The notes under the pieces: model-generated
Told to the model about the DNA's origin: nothing
Database searches by the model: none
What the model saw: only the letters and a program-made list of their open reading frames with translations
Part shown: piece by piece, positions 26,497 through 34,197 of the stretch
Numbering within the stretch: position 1 is the first letter of the stretch
How the letters are laid out: each line of letters opens with the position of its first letter
Program-made: the position numbers and the translations under genes
DNA from: Caballeronia sp. BR00000012568055
GTDB lineage: Bacteria; Pseudomonadota; Gammaproteobacteria; Burkholderiales; Burkholderiaceae
Direction of reading: 5' to 3'
DNA: 40,355 nucleotides
Assembly (NCBI RefSeq): GCF_029439455.1
Contig: NZ_JAQFVG010000312.1
Coordinates: 1-40,355, forward strand

Positions 26497-26522
26497 AGAT
26501 AACGAGCCTTCCGAGGGCCAAG

Positions 26523-26550
26523 AAGCCGGCGCGAGCCGGCTTTGTTATTT
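26523..26550 (+). terminator. Terminator after garR
   Basis: AAGCCGGC (26523-26530) pairs with GCCGGCTT (26535-26542) around GCGA and is followed by TGTTATTT. It ends the garL-garR transcript 27 bp after garR. Confidence 0.82.
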
Positions 26551-26554
26551 GCTC

Positions 26555-26572
26555 AGTTGTCTGATGTCTTGA
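26555..26572 (-). promoter_or_regulatory. GntR operator motif, copy 3
   Basis: Read on the minus strand the core is AAGACATCAGACAAC, matching copy 2 (AAGACGTCTGATAAC) at 12 of 15 positions. It shares an 11-bp identical but inverted block, GTTGTCTGATG, with copy 4, 141 bp away. Confidence 0.6.
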
Positions 26573-26690
26573 AATCGGCGTTTGGACGCGCTTGCTGGAA
26601 TGTGGCTCCTGAGCTTCGGAGCCTTGTACATAAGGCATTTGAGGCGTTAAAGGGTAAACGCGTAATTGGCCGCATGACCACATCAACATA

Positions 26691-26710
26691 CAATGTCATC
26701 AGACAACGTA
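26691..26710 (+). promoter_or_regulatory. GntR operator motif, copy 4 (upstream of lactonase gene)
   Basis: CATCAGACAAC at 26697-26707 matches the right half of the motif and the inverted copy 3. It ends 20 bp before the lactonase start codon, a position suited to repression of the lactonase-gudD unit. Confidence 0.6.
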
Positions 26711-26729
26711 TCACACACAGGATTCAGCG

Positions 26730-27776
26730 ATGACCCACGCTTTCTCGGTATTCGTTTCGAACGCGGCGGACGGTGAAATCGGCGCGTATCGGCTCGATCC
26801 CGCCACTGGCAAGCTCGAATCGCACGCCCGTTATCGCGCCGACGACAACGTCATGCCGCTGGCGCTGTCGTCCGATGGCGCGTCGCTCTATGCGGCCACG
26901 CGCGGCGCGCAGCCGAGCATCGTCACGTTCGCGCTCGATGCATCGAACGGCACGCTTACGCGCAAGCACGCCGCGCCGATCGAATCGAACCTCGCCTATC
27001 TTTCCGCCGATGCCACCGGCCGCTATTTGCTCGGCGCATCGTACGGAGAAGATCGCGTGAGCTTGTACGATGCCGCGCGCGGCACGGCGCTCCAGTTCGC
27101 CGATGGCATCAAGCACGCGCATTCCATCGTCTCGACGCGCGACGGCCGTTTTGCATACGCCGCGTCGCTCGGCGCGGACACGCTGCACGTCTTCGAATTG
27201 CGCGACGGCGCGTTGCACGCACTCGAAGTCGTCACTGTCGATAAAAACTTCGGCCCGCGTCACCTTCGCTTCTCACCGGACGAAAGCACGCTCTACGTGG
27301 TGAGCGAATTCCGCGCGACCGTCGCCGCGTTCAAGCGCGATGCCGCCACCGGCAAGCTCGGCGCGATGAAAATGTCCGAGCCGCCCGCAGCGCTCGCGCA
27401 TCTCGAACATGGCCGCGTGCGTCCGAGTTTCGCGAGCGGCCAGCAGATCGATCCCGCCGTGCTCGCCAAACTGATCTGGGGCGCGGATATGCAGCTCACG
27501 CCCGATGGCCGCTTCGTCTACGTTTGCGAGCGCACGTCGAATCGGCTGATCGCGTATGACGCGCAGACGCTGCGCTACATCGGCTTTACGGATACCGAGG
27601 CGCAACCGCGCGGCTTCCGTATCGATCCGACCGGACGATTTCTTATTGCGTGCGGCGAAAAGTCGTCGCATGTATCGGCTTATTCGATCGACGCCGATAC
27701 CGGCGCGCTCACCTTGCTTTCGCGATGCGAAGGCGGCAAGGGCGCAAACTGGGTCGAAATCGTCGCTCAGTCCTGA
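26730..27776 (+). CDS. Lactonase family beta-propeller protein
   Basis: A 348-residue protein of the YbhE/PgL (6-phosphogluconolactonase, carboxy-cis,cis-muconate cyclase) seven-bladed propeller family. Repeated blade strands are visible as PLALSSDGASLYAATRG, YLSADATGRYLLGASYGED, HSIVSTRDGRFAYAASLG, HLRFSPDESTLYVVSEF, MQLTPDGRFVYVCERTSN and GFRIDPTGRFLIACGEKS. There is no signal peptide, so it is cytoplasmic. Adjacent to gudD, it probably hydrolyses a glucaro- or galactarolactone formed from uronic acid oxidation, though 6-phosphogluconolactone cannot be excluded. AGGA precedes the ATG. Confidence 0.85.
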   Translation: MTHAFSVFVSNAADGEIGAYRLDPATGKLESHARYRADDNVMPLALSSDGASLYAATRGAQPSIVTFALDASNGTLTRKHAAPIESNLAYLSADATGRYLLGASYGEDRVSLYDAARGTALQFADGIKHAHSIVSTRDGRFAYAASLGADTLHVFELRDGALHALEVVTVDKNFGPRHLRFSPDESTLYVVSEFRATVAAFKRDAATGKLGAMKMSEPPAALAHLEHGRVRPSFASGQQIDPAVLAKLIWGADMQLTPDGRFVYVCERTSNRLIAYDAQTLRYIGFTDTEAQPRGFRIDPTGRFLIACGEKSSHVSAYSIDADTGALTLLSRCEGGKGANWVEIVAQS

Positions 27777-27809
27777 TTCACTTCATTCTCTTTGTCACCG
27801 GATTACGTC

Positions 27810-29138
27810 ATGTCGAACACTCCGAAAGTTACCGAATTGCGCGTTGTGCCCGTCGCCGGGCGGGACAGTATGCTGATGAATCTGAGCGGCGCGCATGGTC
27901 CGTTCTTTACGCGAAATATCGTTATCCTGAAGGATAGTTCGGGGAATGTCGGTGTTGGCGAAGTGCCGGGCGGCGAGAATATCCGCAAAACGATTGACGA
28001 TGCCCGTTCTATCGTCGTCGGGCAATCGATCGGCAATATGCAGGCGGTGTTGAACAAAGTTCGCACCGCATTTGCCGATCGCGATTCAGGCGGTCGCGGT
28101 CTGCAAACCTTCGACTTGCGCACGACGATTCACGCCGTCACCGCACTCGAAGCCGCGTTGCTCGATTTGCTCGGCAAACATCTCGGTGTGCCGGTTGCTG
28201 CGTTGCTTGGCGAAGGCCAGCAGCGCGACGAAGTCGAAATGCTCGGCTATCTTTTTTATGTCGGAGACCGTAACAAAACCGATTTGCCGTATGCATCGGG
28301 CGAGGACGGTAAGGACGATTGGGAACGCGTGCGCACGGAAGTCGCGCTGACGCCCGAAGCGGTCGTGCGTCTTGCCGAAGCCGCGCAAGCCCGTTACGGC
28401 TTCAACGATTTCAAACTCAAAGGCGGCGTGCTCGCAGGCGATGCCGAAATCGAAGCGGTAACAGCGCTTGCCGAACGCTTCCCGCAAGCACGCGTGACGC
28501 TCGATCCAAATGGCGCATGGTCACTCGCCGAAGCGATCCGCCTGTGCCGCGACAAGCACGATGTTCTCGCGTATGCCGAAGACCCATGCGGCGCAGAAAA
28601 CGGCTATTCGGGCCGCGAAGTGATGGCCGAATTCCGCCGTGCCACGGGCTTGCCGACCGCAACGAATATGATTGCAACGGACTGGCGTCAAATGGGCCAC
28701 GCAATCCAGCTTCAATCAGTGGACATTCCGCTTGCCGATCCGCATTTCTGGACCATGCAAGGCTCGGTGCGCGTCGCGCAGATGTGCAACGACTGGGGCC
28801 TGACATGGGGCTCGCACTCGAACAATCACTTCGATATTTCGTTGGCGATGTTCACGCACGTCGCCGCTGCTGCGCCCGGCAAAATCACCGCGATCGATAC
28901 GCATTGGATCTGGCAAGACGGCCAGCGCCTGACGCGCGATCCGTTGCAGATCGTCGGCGGCAAAGTGAAGGTGCCGGAAGTGCCGGGTCTTGGCGTCGAA
29001 CTCGATATGGAAGAGGTTGAAAAAGCGCACGCGCTGTATCAGCAACATGGACTCGGCGCGCGCGATGACGGCGTCGCCATGCAATACCTGATTCCGAACT
29101 GGAAATTCGACAACAAGAAGCCGTGCCTCGTGCGATAA
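27810..29138 (+). CDS. gudD: Glucarate dehydratase
   Basis: A 442-residue enolase-superfamily enzyme that dehydrates D-glucarate (or L-idarate) to 5-keto-4-deoxy-D-glucarate, the GarL substrate. Key blocks are [20 protein letters not shown] at the N-terminus, the K-x-K base pair in FNDFKLKGG near residue 206, metal ligands in [16 protein letters not shown] and ATNMIATDW, and the His-Asp dyad region [15 protein letters not shown]. The length matches the family. The in-frame TTG at 27792 is rejected in favour of ATG 27810, which fits the usual start. It lies 33 bp after the lactonase gene. The glucarate transporter gene is not in the window. Confidence 0.95.
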   Translation: MSNTPKVTELRVVPVAGRDSMLMNLSGAHGPFFTRNIVILKDSSGNVGVGEVPGGENIRKTIDDARSIVVGQSIGNMQAVLNKVRTAFADRDSGGRGLQTFDLRTTIHAVTALEAALLDLLGKHLGVPVAALLGEGQQRDEVEMLGYLFYVGDRNKTDLPYASGEDGKDDWERVRTEVALTPEAVVRLAEAAQARYGFNDFKLKGGVLAGDAEIEAVTALAERFPQARVTLDPNGAWSLAEAIRLCRDKHDVLAYAEDPCGAENGYSGREVMAEFRRATGLPTATNMIATDWRQMGHAIQLQSVDIPLADPHFWTMQGSVRVAQMCNDWGLTWGSHSNNHFDISLAMFTHVAAAAPGKITAIDTHWIWQDGQRLTRDPLQIVGGKVKVPEVPGLGVELDMEEVEKAHALYQQHGLGARDDGVAMQYLIPNWKFDNKKPCLVR

Positions 29139-29151
29139 CGCGCGTCGAAAG

Positions 29152-29177
29152 AAGGCGGAGTATCACTCCGCCTTTTT
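29152..29177. terminator. Bidirectional terminator between gudD and the DUF72 gene
   Basis: AAGGCGGAGT (29152-29161) and ACTCCGCCTT (29165-29174) form a perfect 10-bp stem with a 3-nt loop, followed on the plus strand by TTTTT. The DUF72 stop codon (29163-29165) lies at its loop, so the stem serves both convergent transcripts. Confidence 0.85.
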
Positions 29178-29978
29178 CAATCGCTTGATGATTTCCATCG
29201 CGGCGGCGGGATTGCGCTCTTTGAAGCCGCTGATCACGTAGATAAACACATCGCGTGATTTGGCCTTGGCCGCCGCCGTCTCCGATACCGTCTGCAAGTC
29301 CGCAGGCGCTCCGCCCGCTGCCCATTCCTTCGCGCGCTCCGCCCAGCGATCCAGCGCCGCTTTCGCGTAGCCGTTCTTTTGCTTCTCCGTCGTGCCCATG
29401 ATGCGCGCGTAGACGAACGGCGCGGTCACATCGGCGATTTGCGGATACTTCGAATCGCCCGCCATTACCACGGCGACTTTGTACTTGCGCGCGAGTTTGA
29501 TGAACGCGGCATCGGCGAAACTTTCGTGGCGCACTTCGAGCGCATGACGAATCGCGTGGCCTTCGACTTTCGCAGGAAGCAGCTTCAGAAAGCGCTCGAA
29601 ATCATCGGCATCGAATTGTTTGGTCGGCGCGAATTGCCAGTTGATGGCCCCGAGCTTGTCCTGCAATTCGAGCACGCCACTCTTGAAAAATCGTTCGATG
29701 GAATCGCCCGCTTCGGCAAGCACGCGTCGGTTCGTCGCGAAGCGCGGCGCTTTCAGCGAAAAGATAAAGTCATCGGGCGTTTCATCGCGCCACTTGGCGT
29801 ACGTCGCCGGACTCTGCGAGCCATAAAACGTCCCGTTCACTTCGATGCTCGTCAACGCGCGGCTCGCGTATTCGAGTTCGCGTTTCTGCGTCAGGTCTTC
29901 GGGATAAAACGTGCCGCGCCACGGCTCGAAATTCCATCCGCCGATTCCCACACGTATGCCCGCTTTCTTCGACGCCAT
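29163..29978 (-). CDS. DUF72 domain-containing protein
   Basis: A 271-residue protein of the DUF72 (YecE-like) TIM-barrel family. It opens with KAGIRVGIGGWNFEPWRGTFYP, then EYASRALTSIEVNGTFYGSQSP, DFIFSLKAPRFATN and ALEVRHESF, all characteristic. The function of the family is not established. The start is ATG 29978; the codon before it is GTG, an alternative. The ATG overlaps the cupin TGA as TGATG, so the two genes are translated together. It ends convergently with gudD, sharing a terminator. Confidence 0.9.
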   Translation of the reverse strand: MASKKAGIRVGIGGWNFEPWRGTFYPEDLTQKRELEYASRALTSIEVNGTFYGSQSPATYAKWRDETPDDFIFSLKAPRFATNRRVLAEAGDSIERFFKSGVLELQDKLGAINWQFAPTKQFDADDFERFLKLLPAKVEGHAIRHALEVRHESFADAAFIKLARKYKVAVVMAGDSKYPQIADVTAPFVYARIMGTTEKQKNGYAKAALDRWAERAKEWAAGGAPADLQTVSETAAAKAKSRDVFIYVISGFKERNPAAAMEIIKRLKKAE

Positions 29979-30244
29979 CACTTGCGTCCGACGAGATAGC
30001 TCACGCCTTCAGGACCGTAGTTCTCTTCGTGCTCGACGTTCTTCGCCAGATGGAAAACATCGCCAGTGTGATAGTGCCGCGCATCGTCACCACAACGAAT
30101 GATGAGATCGCCGGAAAGGATCAGAGCTTTGGCCTCGAACAAATGCGTATGAACATCGAGCGAGCCGTTTGGATCGCGCGTGACGGTCACGACTTCGTTG
30201 AACCCTTCCGCGTCGAGAAGGGCGATGAATTCGTCGCGTTGCAT
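29978..30244 (-). CDS. Small cupin-domain protein
   Basis: An 88-residue single-domain cupin. Motif 1 is VHTHLFEAKALILSGDL (HxH followed by a Glu/Lys region) and motif 2 is HYHTGDVFHLAKNVEHEENYGPEG, with further histidines that could bind a metal. Such small cupins include sensors and isomerases, and the substrate is not evident. It is translationally coupled to the DUF72 gene through a TGATG junction, suggesting related roles. Confidence 0.85.
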   Translation of the reverse strand: MQRDEFIALLDAEGFNEVVTVTRDPNGSLDVHTHLFEAKALILSGDLIIRCGDDARHYHTGDVFHLAKNVEHEENYGPEGVSYLVGRK

Positions 30245-30272
30245 GGCGGTATCGATTGAAATTGTAGGAAAT

Positions 30273-30300
30273 GGCGCGATCGTTCGATGCCGATCGCGCC
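30273..30300. terminator. Hairpin between the small secreted protein gene and the cupin gene
   Basis: GGCGCGATCG (30273-30282) and CGATCGCGCC (30291-30300) pair perfectly over 10 bp with an 8-nt loop. It lies 35 bp past the stop of the minus-strand secreted protein gene. T runs are weak. Confidence 0.55.
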
Positions 30301-30335
30301 TTATGCGAAACCTATGCTAACGCGTTTGCTGGTGT

Positions 30336-30623
30336 TCAGTTGCCGAAGAAAATGTCGCAATTTGGCCCGCGCGTGCAGGGCTTGGAGATTGTGCTGCCGC
30401 CCATGCCCGCCGCGCTGCGCGACATCGGTGCGCCACCGTAGGACGTGTCGCCGGATTGCGACTGCATGGTCGTGCCTTGATCCATTTGCGCTTGCGTGTA
30501 CGTATCGGCCTGGGCTTGTCCGGGCACTTGCGCGGTGCGGTAATACATCTGTTGTGCCGATGCGGCTCCGGCAGCGGCAATCAGCGTGACGGCGAGCGCC
30601 GTCTTGATCAGACGTGATTTCAT
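30336..30623 (-). CDS. Small secreted protein of unknown function
   Basis: A 95-residue protein. MKSRLIKTALAVTLIAAAGAASA is a clean Sec signal peptide, probably cut after ASA (residue 23). The mature part is Gln/Ser/Gly-rich (QMYYRTAQVPGQAQADTYTQAQ, split here by naming only) and ends with a possible disulfide pair in KPCTRGPNCDIFFGN. AAGGAG lies 9 nt upstream of the ATG, so this start is well supported against a longer frame reaching 30758. I do not recognise a domain. It stands alone, between the arsC promoter region and a hairpin. Confidence 0.75.
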   Translation of the reverse strand: MKSRLIKTALAVTLIAAAGAASAQQMYYRTAQVPGQAQADTYTQAQMDQGTTMQSQSGDTSYGGAPMSRSAAGMGGSTISKPCTRGPNCDIFFGN

Positions 30624-30989
30624 ATCATCGACTCCTTTGATCGGGGAGCAGGCGCGCGGTGTATCGACAAAAGATAGCGCCGCTCGGTTCGCTGCTTTCA
30701 AACGAATTGGGTTAGCGCAGGAAGCGTGCCACGCGCGGTGCGTGGGAAGCTCCGGCAAAACGCTGGCGGCGCGCGGCCTTCATGCCGCACTGCACATTTC
30801 GTTATAGGCAAGGATTGACGCATTTGACAGCCTATTTATAGGCATAAACGCGCATCTGGTCGATGCCATGACACGAATGTGACTCATGCGTCATCGAGGA
30901 TGAATCTGCACGTTCGTGAGCGGCAGTCCTAGAATGCAGCACTGAGGCATCCACGAATTCACGAACGGACGAACCCAGGGACTCGAATC
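30624..30989. other. Gene-free divergent region between the secreted-protein gene and arsC
   Basis: These 366 bp hold no supported gene. They contain a hairpin at 30729-30745 (CCACGC/GCGTGG), a direct repeat TTATAGGCA (30802-30810 and 30837-30845) and a palindrome GCCTAT-TT-ATAGGC at 30830-30843 beside a TTGACA. The last block may regulate one of the two divergent genes. A TAGAAT hexamer near 30931 could be an arsC -10 element but lacks a good -35. Confidence 0.5.
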
Positions 30990-31412
30990 ATGACCGTCAC
31001 CATCTATCACAACCCGAAGTGCGGCACGTCGCGCAATACGCTCGAATTGATCCGCAATGCGGGGATCGAGCCGACCATCGTCGAATATCTGACGCATCCG
31101 CCGAGCCGCGAGACGCTGGCATCGCTCATTCAGCGCGCGGGGCTGACGGTGCGCGACGCGATCCGCGAGAAAGGCACGCCGTTCGCCGAACTCGGTCTCG
31201 ACGATCCCATGCTTTCCGACGCACAACTTATCGACGCGATGATCGAGCATCCGATTCTCATCAATCGTCCTTTCGTCGATACCCCGATGGGCGCGCGTCT
31301 GTGTCGTCCGTCCGAACTGGTGATCGATATTCTGCCGTCGCCGCAGAAAGGGCCGTTCACGAAGGAAGACGGCGAAGTCGTCATCGACGAGCACGGCAAG
31401 CGCGTTCGCTGA
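30990..31412 (+). CDS. arsC: Arsenate reductase (glutaredoxin-dependent) ArsC
   Basis: A 140-residue protein closely resembling E. coli plasmid R773-type ArsC along its whole length. YHNPKCGTSRNTLELIRN carries the nucleophile C11 in the NPxCGTSRNTL signature, followed by HPILINRPFV with the conserved arginine and RLCRPSELV. It reduces arsenate to arsenite using glutathione and glutaredoxin. No arsR, arsB or acr3 gene is next to it, so it may be a stand-alone housekeeping member rather than part of a resistance operon. Confidence 0.93.
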   Translation: MTVTIYHNPKCGTSRNTLELIRNAGIEPTIVEYLTHPPSRETLASLIQRAGLTVRDAIREKGTPFAELGLDDPMLSDAQLIDAMIEHPILINRPFVDTPMGARLCRPSELVIDILPSPQKGPFTKEDGEVVIDEHGKRVR

Positions 31413-31544
31413 TCCGCTGACTCGCTGACCGTTACCTGACGTTACCTTTCTGGCAGTGTCGTAGCACTTGTGTCCGGACTCGCCTCTTATCCTGTTTGTG
31501 ACGCGCAGAGCATTTCATGCACTCATTGCAGGGAGATAAGCGAG

Positions 31545-31820
31545 ATGAAGAAGAAGATTCTGGGTACGATCATCGGCCTGGCGGGGATGGCGGCGCTGGC
31601 AATGTCCGCATCGGCTTCGGCGCATGTGGATGTGGCGGTCGGCGTCGGCGGGCCGGTGTATTACGCGCAGCCCGCCGTGCCGGTCGTGTACGGATACGAC
31701 GGGTATCGCGATGATCGCTGGCGTGAGCGCGAGTGGCGTCGTCATGAATGGCGCGAGCGTCAGTGGCGTCACGAACAGCGTCGCGAGGAGCGTTGGCGCG
31801 ATTACCATCGCGGCTGGTAA
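31545..31820 (+). CDS. Small secreted Arg/Trp-rich protein
   Basis: A 91-residue protein. The signal peptide is MKKKILGTIIGLAGMAALAMSASASA, followed by a hydrophobic Gly/Val/Tyr stretch (HVDVAVGVGGPVYYAQPAV) and then a repeated, highly charged tail built on a W-R-x-x-E/H-W pattern (DRWREREWRRHEWRERQWRH, 20 residues). GGGAG lies upstream of the ATG. Similar short periplasmic proteins with YYxxPxVPV and a WR-rich end are common in Burkholderia and are uncharacterised. A frame extending upstream to 31470 lacks a ribosome site. A 9-bp hairpin follows. Confidence 0.78.
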   Translation: MKKKILGTIIGLAGMAALAMSASASAHVDVAVGVGGPVYYAQPAVPVVYGYDGYRDDRWREREWRRHEWRERQWRHEQRREERWRDYHRGW

Positions 31821-31837
31821 GGCGTGATGCAGCTTCG

Positions 31838-31863
31838 AACGGCGAGTCGATGGCTCGCCGTTT
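31838..31863 (+). terminator. Hairpin after the Arg/Trp-rich protein gene
   Basis: AACGGCGAG (31838-31846) and CTCGCCGTT (31854-31862) form a perfect 9-bp stem with a 7-nt loop, 17 bp after the stop. The T run is short (TTT), so it is a weak terminator. Confidence 0.6.
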
Positions 31864-32007
31864 GCTCGTTGGTTCGTCGTGTTTCGTCGTTGTTCGTTCG
31901 TTCTGCGTCGGAAATGCCTGATTCAAGTTCCAGCGTAGCAAGCCGTAAAACCCGAGACGGTATTCACTTTTTCGCCACCGTCCGCGCGTTCCCGAAACCC
32001 CTTTGCG

Positions 32008-33183
32008 ATGTTCAGCCCACTCAGCATTCTCGTCGTCACCGCGCTATCGAGTGTTCTCTCGATACTCGCGCTGATCTCGCTGCGTCCGCACGCCATTCCC
32101 GGCGTGACGCGCTGGATCTGGGCGAACCTGATCGCGGTGATTTCGCTGACGCTGGTCTCGACGCAAAGCATGTCGCCTGCGTGGCTGGGCATCGTGGTGT
32201 CGAATCAATTGCTGGCAGCGACGGTATTGCGCGTGTTCGGAGGCTGCAACGAATTTTTCGATGTACGCGTCGGGCCAACACAGCGCGCGGTCGGCTGGAC
32301 CATGTGGCTCGGCGTGCTCGCGGGCATCGTGTATTACACGTACGTAGTGCCGGATATGCCGGCGCGCGTGGTGATTGTGTCCGCGTTCCACGGCGCGTGC
32401 GATCTCGCGATCGCCGGGCGCGTCATGCTCTCGCGTCCACCCGAGCGGCCCGCGTACAACTACATGTTCGTGGCGGGCGCGGCGGCACTCGGCGCGGTCG
32501 GCAATACCGTGCGCGGCGCGATCTACGCGGTCGCACCGCCGTCGCAAATCTCGCTTTTGCAACCCGGACCGATACAAATCGCGTTTCTCGCGCTCGGCAT
32601 TCTGGTGCTGCCGACGCTGTCCATCGGCCTGGTGATGATGGCGCACGATCGCCTCGCGCAACGCCTCGAACGCCTCGCGCGCTTCGACGATCTCACCGGC
32701 GCGCTGTCACGCAAGGCGTTGCTGCAAACGGCCACGGATCGGCTTGCGCGGGCGGCGCAGAGCGGGCATCGCGAATATGTCGTGGTGGTGGACATTGACC
32801 ACTTCAAGAGCGTGAACGATCGATACGGCCACGCAGCAGGCGACGACGTGCTGCGCCATTTCGCATCGATCGTGAAAGCGAGGATTCGCGATGGCGATGA
32901 ATTCGGGCGGATCGGCGGGGAAGAGTTTTGTCTCGTATGCCGCGCCGATGAGATCGCGGACGTGACCGCGCTGATCGAACGGCTGCGCGTGACGGTCGCG
33001 ACGACGCCGTGTGGCGTGCCGGGCGGCGGCGTGCTGCATTACACCTTCAGCGCGGGCATAGCGGCGTGGGACGGACACGAAACGCTGGCATCGGCGATGG
33101 CGCGTGCGGATGCGCGGCTTTACGCGGCAAAGGTCGCGGGGCGCAATCGCGTGAAAGCGCCCGAGGAAGACGCGTTGGTTTAA
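32008..33183 (+). CDS. Membrane-anchored diguanylate cyclase (GGDEF)
   Basis: A 391-residue protein. Residues 1-210 form about six hydrophobic segments (for example ILVVTALSSVLSILALISL and IAFLALGILVLPTLSIGLVMM, given in part), a membrane sensor of unknown ligand. The GGDEF domain (about 220-385) has FDDLTGALSRKALL, the active site G303-G-E-E-F307 and an intact inhibitory site R294-x-x-D297 five residues before it, so the enzyme should make c-di-GMP and show product inhibition. No EAL domain is present. It ends sharing TTAA with the convergent mgtC-like gene. Start 32008 is the first ATG before the first membrane helix. Confidence 0.92.
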   Translation: MFSPLSILVVTALSSVLSILALISLRPHAIPGVTRWIWANLIAVISLTLVSTQSMSPAWLGIVVSNQLLAATVLRVFGGCNEFFDVRVGPTQRAVGWTMWLGVLAGIVYYTYVVPDMPARVVIVSAFHGACDLAIAGRVMLSRPPERPAYNYMFVAGAAALGAVGNTVRGAIYAVAPPSQISLLQPGPIQIAFLALGILVLPTLSIGLVMMAHDRLAQRLERLARFDDLTGALSRKALLQTATDRLARAAQSGHREYVVVVDIDHFKSVNDRYGHAAGDDVLRHFASIVKARIRDGDEFGRIGGEEFCLVCRADEIADVTALIERLRVTVATTPCGVPGGGVLHYTFSAGIAAWDGHETLASAMARADARLYAAKVAGRNRVKAPEEDALV

Positions 33184-33674
33184 TCGCCGACATCGTCGAA
33201 AACGCTTCTTTCGTGCGGCGGCTTGTTCAACCAGCGCCGCAACAGATGCTTTTCGATACCGCGCCCGATCACCAGCGTGACGATCAGCAAAACGGTCGCG
33301 ACAAGCGCCAGACTCCACACGCCCATGCCGCACAGAATGCCGACCGCCGCCGTCACCCAGATCGACGCCGCCGTGGTCAGCCCGCGCACGCGGTTTTCGC
33401 GCGGATTCTGAATGATCACGCCCGCGCCCAGAAAGCCGATGCCGGTCACGATCCCTTGCACCACGCGCGATACATCCGTGTGTTGAGAAAAGGGATCGGC
33501 GGAAAAATCCATCGCGCACATCGTAGCGATGCACGCGCCGAGCGACACCAGCCCGAGCGTCTTGATGCCCGTTGGCTTGCCGTGCAGATCGCGATCGATC
33601 CCGATAATCGCGCCGATCAGCAGCGCGAAAAGCATGCGAATGGTGGCATCGGCCAGGAGAGGCAAAGGGAGCAT
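33180..33674 (-). CDS. MgtC/SapB family membrane protein
   Basis: A 164-residue inner-membrane protein with about four to five helices. The family core is LLIGAIIGIDRDLHGKPTGIKTLGLVSLGACIATM (shown here as one recognisable block in two parts: GAIIGIDRDLHGKP and GIKTLGLVSLGACI) followed by QGIVTGIGFLGAGVII and RGLTTAASIWVTAAVGILCGMG. MgtC proteins affect magnesium limitation, ATP synthase and virulence in some bacteria; shorter members like this lack the C-terminal domain of MgtC. The chosen ATG has no strong ribosome site; an internal Met about 13 residues later is an alternative. Confidence 0.88.
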   Translation of the reverse strand: MLPLPLLADATIRMLFALLIGAIIGIDRDLHGKPTGIKTLGLVSLGACIATMCAMDFSADPFSQHTDVSRVVQGIVTGIGFLGAGVIIQNPRENRVRGLTTAASIWVTAAVGILCGMGVWSLALVATVLLIVTLVIGRGIEKHLLRRWLNKPPHERSVFDDVGD

Positions 33675-33795
33675 GCGGGCTCGTGGACGAACGAATGATG
33701 AAAGGGAAGCAGCAATATTGCACCAAAGCTGCTCGCACTGACATTTTGACGCGCTAACGTGCGATTTCCCGTTCAGCAAAAGGAGACGAGACGCC

Positions 33796-34194
33796 GTGCG
33801 CCATCTTCCCAAATTTTCGATGATCGACGCCGCGCCGACGCCCGTCGGCCCCTTCTCGCACGCAGCCGAAGCCGATGGCTGGGTGTTCCTCACCGGCCAG
33901 ATGCCCACCGACGCCGACGACGACAGCGCGCCTTTGCCCGATGGCATCGCCGCGCAGACGCGCCGCGTGATGGACAACCTGATTCTCGTGCTGACGGGAC
34001 TGGAGTTATCGCTCGACAACGTGGTGAGCGTGCGCATCTTCCTGACCGAATTCAAGCGCGATTACGACGCGATGAACGCGGTGTATCGCTCGTACTTTTT
34101 GCCGAAACCGCTGCCGGCGCGCACGTGCATCGGCGTGACGGGATTGGCGCGCGATGCGCTCGTGGAGATCGATTTCGTCGCGAAACGGCCTTGA
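33796..34194 (+). CDS. RidA family protein (enamine/imine deaminase)
   Basis: A 132-residue YjgF/YER057c/UK114-family protein that hydrolyses reactive enamines and imines such as 2-aminoacrylate. It has PTPVGPFSHAAEADGWVFLTGQMP at the start, VMDNLILVLTGLELSLDNVVSVRIFLTE in the middle, and ARTCIGVTGLARDALVEIDFVA at the end with the substrate-binding Arg before the Cys. The start is a GTG at 33796 with AAAAGGAG 10 nt upstream; the ATG at 33820 lacks this and would trim the first residues. It diverges from the mgtC-like gene and ends 3 bp before alkB. Confidence 0.88.
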   Translation: MRHLPKFSMIDAAPTPVGPFSHAAEADGWVFLTGQMPTDADDDSAPLPDGIAAQTRRVMDNLILVLTGLELSLDNVVSVRIFLTEFKRDYDAMNAVYRSYFLPKPLPARTCIGVTGLARDALVEIDFVAKRP

Positions 34195-34197
34195 GCG

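Noticed and set aside
26393..26689. 98-codon minus-strand frame after garR
   Set aside because: It overlaps the garR end, the terminator and operator copy 3, and has no ribosome site or recognisable motif.
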